A stretch of DNA of 64,000 nt. It comes from Chitinophaga sp. Cy-1792 (GTDB lineage Bacteria; Bacteroidota; Bacteroidia; Chitinophagales; Chitinophagaceae). Position 1 is the stretch's first letter. The number at the start of each line of letters is the position of its first letter. A program made the position numbers and the translations under genes. The notes under the pieces were generated by a model. The model searched no databases. It was not told the DNA's origin and saw only the letters and a program-made list of their open reading frames with translations. The stretch covers positions 1,860,001 to 1,924,000 of the forward strand of contig NZ_VWWO01000002.1 in the NCBI RefSeq assembly GCF_011752935.1, in the 5' to 3' direction. This document shows, piece by piece, positions 58,524 through 64,000 of the stretch.

Positions 58524-61007
58524 TTAATAATTATCTCCGCCACCCATTTCTCCGTTGCCTTCCTGCTTACCGTTTTTACGTTTGAACAGATGGGTGTCCA
58601 TCTTTCCGAAACGCCATGCTGCATTGAGTCGCAGCTCACGGGTAAGCCGCTTGCGATAGTTTTCCTGTTGGGAATAGGTGGTATTGGTGTAGCTCAGATT
58701 TCTGTCGCTGTTGAAGATGTCGTTGATGCCAAGGGAAATGCTCAGGGCTTTGTTCTTCAGCATATCTTTCTTAACGGCGGCATCTACTGACCAGGTAGGC
58801 TCACGTTCGCCCTGTGGTAAAATCTGCTTCGACTCGTACACACCGTTTACCTGGAAAGTCAGGTTCCACGGGAGTTTGGTGTTGCTGTTCAATTTACCGA
58901 ACCAGGTAAAGCCCTGATTGGTCAATGTGCTGTTATCCTGAGAGGCATTGATTTTTGTCTGGGCCAGGTTAGCGTTGGCGGTAACATCCCAGCTTTTTGT
59001 CAGCTGACTGCGTAGTGTCAGTTCTGCACCGTAGGAATTACGGGAGCTGGCATTGATAGGGTACGACAGCAGGATATGCTGTGAAGTACCATTCACCGTC
59101 ATCAGGGTATCTTTATAAAAATCAGTAATAGCGTTGGTTGTATTACGATAATATATCGACATCAGCACATTCACTTTGTGGTTGAAATCTTTCAGGTATG
59201 AGAACTCGAAAGAGTTGGTGAACTCAGGGCTGAGGCTCGGGTTACCGGTGCTGGCGCTGGTTCCGTTGAGGTTGATCACCGGCAGCAGGTCCATAAACCA
59301 CGGACGACGGATACGTCGGCTATAGTTCAGTTGCAGCTCATGATCTCCCTTCAGCTTCTGCGATAAGAACAGGCTTGGAAACAGGCTGATCGGATAGTTT
59401 ACTTTGTACGACTGGTACTGACCCAGGAAAGATTCACCTTTGTAGAAAGACTGTTCTGCTCTTATGCCCACCTGGTAACCGAAATTATCGATCGCGCCGG
59501 TGTAGGTGCCATACGCCGCATTGATCTGCTCAGAATAGGCGTAGTTGCTGGATAATGAAGAGTCCAGTTTATAATCCGTTGAAGGGTAAGTAAGGCCGAA
59601 AGTATTGGTATAGCTGGTAAATTTGCGGGTATTGCTTCGCAGACCAGCTTCAATTTTAGATTTCTCTGTCAGCGGATTTACATAATCAACCTGACCGGTG
59701 ATATAGGTAGTATTGCCTCCTCCTGTACCGTAACGCTGCTGTGGTAAAGGATTATAGATGTTGTCACCATTGAGGTCGTGGTATTGCAAACTATAATTGG
59801 AGGAGTTGTCGCCATTGGAACGGTTGTACGTGAAGTCTGCCGTCAGTTCATGGCCTTCCTTCGCAAAGGTGTGTTTATAGCCGAACTGTGTCGCATAGTT
59901 ACGGAAACCATTTTTGGAATTATCCACGCCTGTACCTGCATTCACCAGGCTCTGGTGATTGTCCAGGTTGTTGATGGTTTGATTATTATACCTGTTAAAG
60001 TTACCACCGGTAAGGTTTTCAGAAATACTGATGGTATTACGGTTATCGATGAACCAATCGAAGCCGATACGGCCGTTCTGGAACCGGCGATAGAAGTCGC
60101 CATCCTGAAGCTGTTCCGTATAGTTGATGGTATCAGCACTTATATTCTTTCTGAACAGTCGGCTCGTCATTGGAGAAACCCTGTTTCTGAAAGAGTAGTT
60201 CACGAAGAAGTTGAATTTCTCCTGGCGCAGGTTGAAATCCACGCTACCGTTGCTGCTGCCGAGGTTAGATCCACCGGCGGTAATCATACCGTTGATGCCG
60301 GCTTTTCTGTTCTTTTTAAGCACGATGTTGAGGATACCGCTCATCCCTTCCGCATCATATTTCGCAGAAGGATTAGTAACCACTTCAATTTTTTCGATGG
60401 CATCTGCAGGGATCTGGTCCAGTGTAAGTGTTGTCGGGCGGCCATCTACGAAGATGGTAGGTGCGCCGTTACGAACAGAAACATTACCGTCGATGTCAAC
60501 GTTTACAGAAGGGACCTGCTTTAAAACATCCGTGGCGGTACCGCCGATACTCGATAAATTTTTATCAACATTAAATACGCGTTTATCGATAGCCATTGTA
60601 TAGGCGGGCTTTTCACCCACTACGTTTACGGCCGCAAGCGTTTTTGCATTTGATTTCATTTTGATATTCCCTACGTCAACGGTGCTCGCTTTAGGTGCCA
60701 GCACGGCGGATTTGAAGAAGGTTTCATATCCGATGAAGTTGATGCGCAGGATATATTTCCCCATGGGCAATGTTTCAAAAGCGAAGTCGCCATTGGGTTT
60801 AGATAACATACCTGTGAGCACGGAAGAATCGGCTTTCAATACGGCAACAGAGGCGTATTCAACGGGTTTTCCAGTCTGTGCATCGATTAATTTTCCATAC
60901 AGTGATCCTTGGTTGTCACCACCGCCTTTAGGCCCTGGTTGCTGGGCAAAAACCGGTGATTGCAACAGTAACGTCCATCCTGTTAGCAACAAAACAATTT
61001 TTCTCAT
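58524..61007 (-). CDS. TonB-dependent-receptor-like outer-membrane beta-barrel protein
   Basis: An 827-aa protein with signal peptide to about residue 21 (VFAQQ). A carboxypeptidase-regulatory-like domain (about 33-115: GSLYGKLIDAQTGKPVEYASVAVL, NGDFAFETLPMGKYILRINFIGYE) precedes a plug (DVLKQVPSVNVDIDGNVSVRNGAPTIFVDGRP, EKIEVVTNPSAKYDAEGMSGILNIVLKK) and a barrel of the OMP_b-brl_3 type. No SusD partner is adjacent, so it is not a polysaccharide-utilisation pair. The tail is Gly/Asn-rich. Ligand unknown. Confidence 0.92.
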   Translation of the reverse strand: MRKIVLLLTGWTLLLQSPVFAQQPGPKGGGDNQGSLYGKLIDAQTGKPVEYASVAVLKADSSVLTGMLSKPNGDFAFETLPMGKYILRINFIGYETFFKSAVLAPKASTVDVGNIKMKSNAKTLAAVNVVGEKPAYTMAIDKRVFNVDKNLSSIGGTATDVLKQVPSVNVDIDGNVSVRNGAPTIFVDGRPTTLTLDQIPADAIEKIEVVTNPSAKYDAEGMSGILNIVLKKNRKAGINGMITAGGSNLGSSNGSVDFNLRQEKFNFFVNYSFRNRVSPMTSRLFRKNISADTINYTEQLQDGDFYRRFQNGRIGFDWFIDNRNTISISENLTGGNFNRYNNQTINNLDNHQSLVNAGTGVDNSKNGFRNYATQFGYKHTFAKEGHELTADFTYNRSNGDNSSNYSLQYHDLNGDNIYNPLPQQRYGTGGGNTTYITGQVDYVNPLTEKSKIEAGLRSNTRKFTSYTNTFGLTYPSTDYKLDSSLSSNYAYSEQINAAYGTYTGAIDNFGYQVGIRAEQSFYKGESFLGQYQSYKVNYPISLFPSLFLSQKLKGDHELQLNYSRRIRRPWFMDLLPVINLNGTSASTGNPSLSPEFTNSFEFSYLKDFNHKVNVLMSIYYRNTTNAITDFYKDTLMTVNGTSQHILLSYPINASSRNSYGAELTLRSQLTKSWDVTANANLAQTKINASQDNSTLTNQGFTWFGKLNSNTKLPWNLTFQVNGVYESKQILPQGEREPTWSVDAAVKKDMLKNKALSISLGINDIFNSDRNLSYTNTTYSQQENYRKRLTRELRLNAAWRFGKMDTHLFKRKNGKQEGNGEMGGGDNY

Positions 61008-61443
61008 AATAACTTATACTAGCTTCCAACATTAAATAGCAGTGGCTAAAATAGTTCATGCAGCTTTACTAAATCGTTTTTTTAGGATGAGTGGAAGTAT
61101 AGAAATCAGTGCTATTCAATGTTTTATCTTTTTAGTCTGAGGAAATGCTTTGTAGTGGCTGGTTTGGTAGGTACAGTGAAATATTGTGCATCACTGTTAA
61201 TTAATGTTAACCTGCGTTCGTTTATACATGAGTATTTGGGAGATGATTTAAATAGTATAAATACAATATATGTTTTCCGGGAGAGTAGAATTTCGTATTA
61301 CCAATACCGTTGTAGCTACCGATGCGGTATGAAAAGCGGCTTTTGTGGATAAAAAAGCGCAGGGAAGGGCTTTATTCTTTTCGGTGATAACAATGAGCGA
61401 CGTATCTTTACAGCCAGCTGTTGCGTTATTTTAATTTTTTTAT
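61008..61443. other. Divergent intergenic region, 436 bases
   Basis: Between the receptor gene (minus) and the DUF695 gene (plus). A frame at 61119-61352 (77 aa) has an untypical composition and no signature and is taken as chance. TATTTTAG on the minus strand and TATCTTTA near 61401 on the plus strand each miss the -7 consensus by one base. Nothing else stands out. Confidence 0.55.
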
Positions 61444-62205
61444 ATGCATAAGGATTACCGACCGGACTGGGATATTTACACGTGCCATATTGAAGAAAGT
61501 CCAGCAGTAATAGGCCTTGACCTTGATCTGAGACGATTTGCACCTTTGAAGGAAAAGCCGAATGCCATATATATAACAGTTTATCTGAACAATCCACGTG
61601 AAGACGGATTTCCGCATAACGATGAATTTGCGCTCATGGGTGAAATAGAGGATAGATTGGTGGAAGAGCTGCAAAACAAGCTGGATGCTCATTTTGTAGG
61701 TCGTACTTTTTCCAATGGTGTAAGGGACTTTTATTTTTATGCCGGCAACACTTTGTTGCACGACAAATATATTACGGATGCCATGCAGGCATTCCCGCAG
61801 TATCGATATGACTATGGTGTGAAAGAAGATAATAACTGGGAACTCTACTTCGATTACCTGTTCCCGGATGTTGCCGAGTTTCAGCGTATCCAGAACAGGA
61901 AAGTATTACGCATGCTGCGCAAGCATGGCGATAATGCCGAAATGGAACGCCCGATAGAACACTGGATACATTTTAAAACAGAAGAAACGAAAGATATCTA
62001 CTGGAAACATATCCAGGAAATAGGGTTCACCCTCCTGCACGACACACAGGTGGAAGAGAATGCGGAATATCCATACCGCCTTTGCATTGTACGCCCGGAC
62101 AAAGCCACAGAAGCGGTGATCGACAAAGTTGTCATGACGCTCTGGGAAGTTGCCCAGCAGGTAAATGCCGAATACGATGGCTGGGAAACCAGTATCATGA
62201 AATAA
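61444..62205 (+). CDS. DUF695 / RraB-like two-domain protein
   Basis: A 253-aa cytosolic protein. The N-terminal half (1-135) fits DUF695 (DWDIYTCHIEESPAVIGLDLDLRRFAPL, GRTFSNGVRDFYFYAGN). The C-terminal half (about 155-250) resembles RraB (DUF1260): VLRMLRKHGDNAEMERPIEHWIHFKTEETK, then GFTLLHDTQVEENAEYPYRLCIVRPDKA. RraB inhibits RNase E in E. coli. Whether it binds an RNase here is not known. Own transcript with a terminator. Confidence 0.88.
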   Translation: MHKDYRPDWDIYTCHIEESPAVIGLDLDLRRFAPLKEKPNAIYITVYLNNPREDGFPHNDEFALMGEIEDRLVEELQNKLDAHFVGRTFSNGVRDFYFYAGNTLLHDKYITDAMQAFPQYRYDYGVKEDNNWELYFDYLFPDVAEFQRIQNRKVLRMLRKHGDNAEMERPIEHWIHFKTEETKDIYWKHIQEIGFTLLHDTQVEENAEYPYRLCIVRPDKATEAVIDKVVMTLWEVAQQVNAEYDGWETSIMK

Positions 62206-62226
62206 TTTCCGGATGATCATCCGCAC

Positions 62227-62265
62227 AATAAAGCCTGTCTCTACTTTGTAAAGACAGGCTTTATT
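62227..62265. terminator. Bidirectional terminator after the DUF695 gene
   Basis: AATAAAGCCTGTCT (62227-62240) pairs perfectly with AGACAGGCTTTATT (62252-62265), 11-base loop. The A/T-rich outer stem serves both the plus-strand DUF695 gene and the convergent DUF1328 gene. Confidence 0.82.
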
Positions 62266-62289
62266 ATACAAATATCTCCGTACACACGT

Positions 62290-62454
62290 TTATTGCTTCC
62301 TCATCATTCCTCCGATCAACGATATTACAAACATAATAAGGAAGATAAAGAACAGTATTTTAGCAATAGAAGTAGCACCTGCGGCTATACCTCCGAAACC
62401 GAAAATGGCGGCTATAATTGCTATGATCAGGAAAATGGCTGCCCATCGAAGCAT
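62290..62454 (-). CDS. DUF1328 small membrane protein
   Basis: A 54-aa protein, [20 protein letters not shown] at the start, then [34 protein letters not shown]. This two-helix pattern with [11 protein letters not shown] is characteristic of DUF1328 (YtjA-like) proteins. It is short but highly typical. Function unknown; homologues are often stress-induced. It stands alone on the minus strand. Confidence 0.88.
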   Translation of the reverse strand: MLRWAAIFLIIAIIAAIFGFGGIAAGATSIAKILFFIFLIMFVISLIGGMMRKQ

Positions 62455-62599
62455 AACGTATAATTTAGGTGAACAATACGTGGTAACTGTCCCACTTGTT
62501 TACACCATACAACTTTCAATAATCATTCCCGTTAAGTAAAATATTAACTGCTGTTTACAAACCAGTTTTTTTAGTTATAATTGTTTACGGGGATATCAT

Positions 62600-64000
62600 T
62601 TGAGGAGATTTTTAAAAATATTATGTACTATAACTGTTACCTGCCTGCTGTACCTGCAACCGGCAAGGCTCTGCGCTGCCACTTTTCAGCAGCAGCACCC
62701 ACCCGTTTGCATATCCCTGCCGTATATAGGTGATACTGTTATTCCTCATCTGGCCCCGCCGCCATCCCGCCCGCCTTTGGGTGATACTGCTGTAAAATCG
62801 CATAACGGCCTTTTCAGACGACTATTTGAATATGGAGATTCTCTCCGAAACAGGGCATTCAGGGACTCCCTGATCCGCCGTATGACCCGTCAGAACGTTC
62901 CGGAGCCGGTGCCTACAAATAAAGACAGCGCTATCGTAAAAAGTGAGGCATATTTTACACCATTTGCGGGCAAAGTGATTCGGGATATCCACTATAAGCG
63001 GGTGCCGGTTTTCGGTCCTAGCAATATCAATGATACCACCTTCACCACTTCCATGAAGCTCCTGAAGTTTGCCAACAGGCTGCATTACGACTCCAAGGAA
63101 TGGATGATCCGCCAGAACCTTTTCTTCCGCGAAGACCAACGGTTGAAACCCTTTGATATGGCAGATAATGAGCGCTACCTCCGTAGCAGGCCATTTATCC
63201 AGGATGCCCGTATCTACGTCATCCCGGGGGATCCTATGTCCGACTCAGTGGACATTGAGGTAATCACCAAAGACGTATTTGAATATGGTGTGGATGTTTC
63301 CCAGGTAAGTGCCAGCGATATCGCTGCCAGGTTCTATAACAATAACCTGCTCGGCGCCGGACAAGGCGTAGCCATAGGCTTCAACTGGCGCAATAACTAC
63401 AGCCCCGTGTGGAATACGGAATTTCGCTATTCCAAAAGCAACATCGGAGGTTCCTTTGTCGATTTTGCCGCCGGCTACAGTACCTTAAATAATACTAACC
63501 AGCTGGATTCCAATGTCTATGAAGGCTCTTATTATATAAGTTTTAACCGGCCACAATATCGCAATTCTGCCAAAATTGTTGGCGGACTCACCGTCGCCAA
63601 TAACTTTTCCATCAATATACACGGGTACTCTGATTCGCTTTACCGGGATTACCGCTACTTTATCTTCGATGCCTGGCTGGGTTATAACTTCATCAATAAC
63701 TATGACCATAACGGAAGATCTGGCCGAAAGCCCAATGTGGCCGTGCTGGCCCGTCACTATAACCTGGACTTCCAGCGAAGGCCGGACCAGCTTGAATACA
63801 AGGAAGATCCCGTGTATAACAATCACCGGTACTATATCCTTGAGCTACAGGCCTATCGCCTGGATTACTTCAAGGCACACTATTTCTTCGGATTTGGCCG
63901 TACGGAAGATATCCCGCTGGGCTATAACGTGAATGTTGCCACCGGGTGGGAAACCTGGAAAGACCGGCGTCGCATCTACTCCGGTACCGAATGGCAGAAA
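62600..64000 (+). CDS. Outer-membrane protein, Omp85/BamA-like, N-terminal part (runs off the window)
   Basis: An open frame of 467 codons to the last base of the window with no stop. No ATG gives a signal peptide; the TTG at 62600 (read MRRFLKILCTITVTCLLYLQ) does, ending near LCAATF, so I take it as the start. A proline-rich linker leads to a region like POTRA domains (RPFIQDARIYVIPGDPMSDSVDIEVITKDVFEYG), then barrel-like strands from about residue 235 (NNLLGAGQGVAIGFNWRNNY and later). Family call is from general resemblance; the C-terminus lies beyond the window. Confidence 0.7.
   Translation, partial: MRRFLKILCTITVTCLLYLQPARLCAATFQQQHPPVCISLPYIGDTVIPHLAPPPSRPPLGDTAVKSHNGLFRRLFEYGDSLRNRAFRDSLIRRMTRQNVPEPVPTNKDSAIVKSEAYFTPFAGKVIRDIHYKRVPVFGPSNINDTTFTTSMKLLKFANRLHYDSKEWMIRQNLFFREDQRLKPFDMADNERYLRSRPFIQDARIYVIPGDPMSDSVDIEVITKDVFEYGVDVSQVSASDIAARFYNNNLLGAGQGVAIGFNWRNNYSPVWNTEFRYSKSNIGGSFVDFAAGYSTLNNTNQLDSNVYEGSYYISFNRPQYRNSAKIVGGLTVANNFSINIHGYSDSLYRDYRYFIFDAWLGYNFINNYDHNGRSGRKPNVAVLARHYNLDFQRRPDQLEYKEDPVYNNHRYYILELQAYRLDYFKAHYFFGFGRTEDIPLGYNVNVATGWETWKDRRRIYSGTEWQK

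Noticed and set aside
61119..61352. 77-aa open frame in the gap before the DUF695 gene
   Set aside because: Untypical composition and no start context; likely chance.

Overview
The window looks like chromosomal DNA from a Bacteroidota bacterium, most probably a Chitinophagaceae member such as Chitinophaga. The reasons are repeated TAnnTTTG-type -7 promoter boxes (the Bacteroidota housekeeping sigma signal), few Shine-Dalgarno-like sites, and many genes typical of the phylum: two DUF4252 genes behind an ECF sigma factor, a BT_3928-like DoxX protein, DUF1599, DUF2911, DUF6660 and an OMP beta-barrel receptor. The genus is inferred from general resemblance, not from a marker-gene comparison. I see no tRNA, rRNA, CRISPR array, prophage or insertion sequence.

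Layout. 0-7.2 kb: a secreted repeat protein, a DMT-like membrane protein, a PIG-L deacetylase followed by two tiny membrane proteins and a sodium:solute symporter, then three tandem paralogues of an unrecognised small protein that share an almost identical 40-base leader. 7.2-13.2 kb: a minus-strand signalling group (134-aa protein, multi-TM protein, histidine kinase, LuxR-type regulator, DUF2911/TPR protein), an orphan beta-sandwich protein and xerD. 13.7-25.1 kb: ndk, an NrnA-like phosphodiesterase, a double FKBP lipoprotein, a DCC protein, cdaA-folP, DUF1599-DoxX, an OppB-like permease, an ECF sigma operon, and dciA-recF. 25.3-35.6 kb: pdhA, a YfgM-like protein, ribH, a CCG-domain protein, an EVE protein, a cysteine-free sirtuin, a saccharopine reductase, gyrA and a TPR protein.

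35.8-43.4 kb is all on the minus strand: a three-domain GH18/deacetylase/GT2 protein, a hybrid histidine kinase, small secreted Lys/Ala-rich proteins and a LytTR regulator. 43.5-51.5 kb is a Zn/Cd/Co-type export operon (DUF6660, CzcA-like pump, TolC-like channel, adaptor, P1B ATPase). It is followed by a secreted protein whose promoter and start codon lie inside a perfect 28-bp inverted repeat. 53.2-55.8 kb is a minus-strand run mgtC, DUF763, endonuclease V; the DUF763 protein ends in an exact beta-clamp-binding pentapeptide. 56-64 kb: an MsbA-like ABC exporter, a thioesterase, an outer-membrane receptor, a DUF695/RraB protein, a DUF1328 protein and the start of an outer-membrane protein that runs off the window.

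Most genes are ordinary housekeeping genes. The points most worth a second look are the triplicated family with its conserved leader (5.8-7.2 kb), the inverted repeat at 51.5 kb that could silence translation from read-through mRNA, the clamp-binding DUF763 protein beside endonuclease V, the single-protein polysaccharide machine at 36-39.5 kb, and a family of long perfect hairpins with three-base loops at gene ends.
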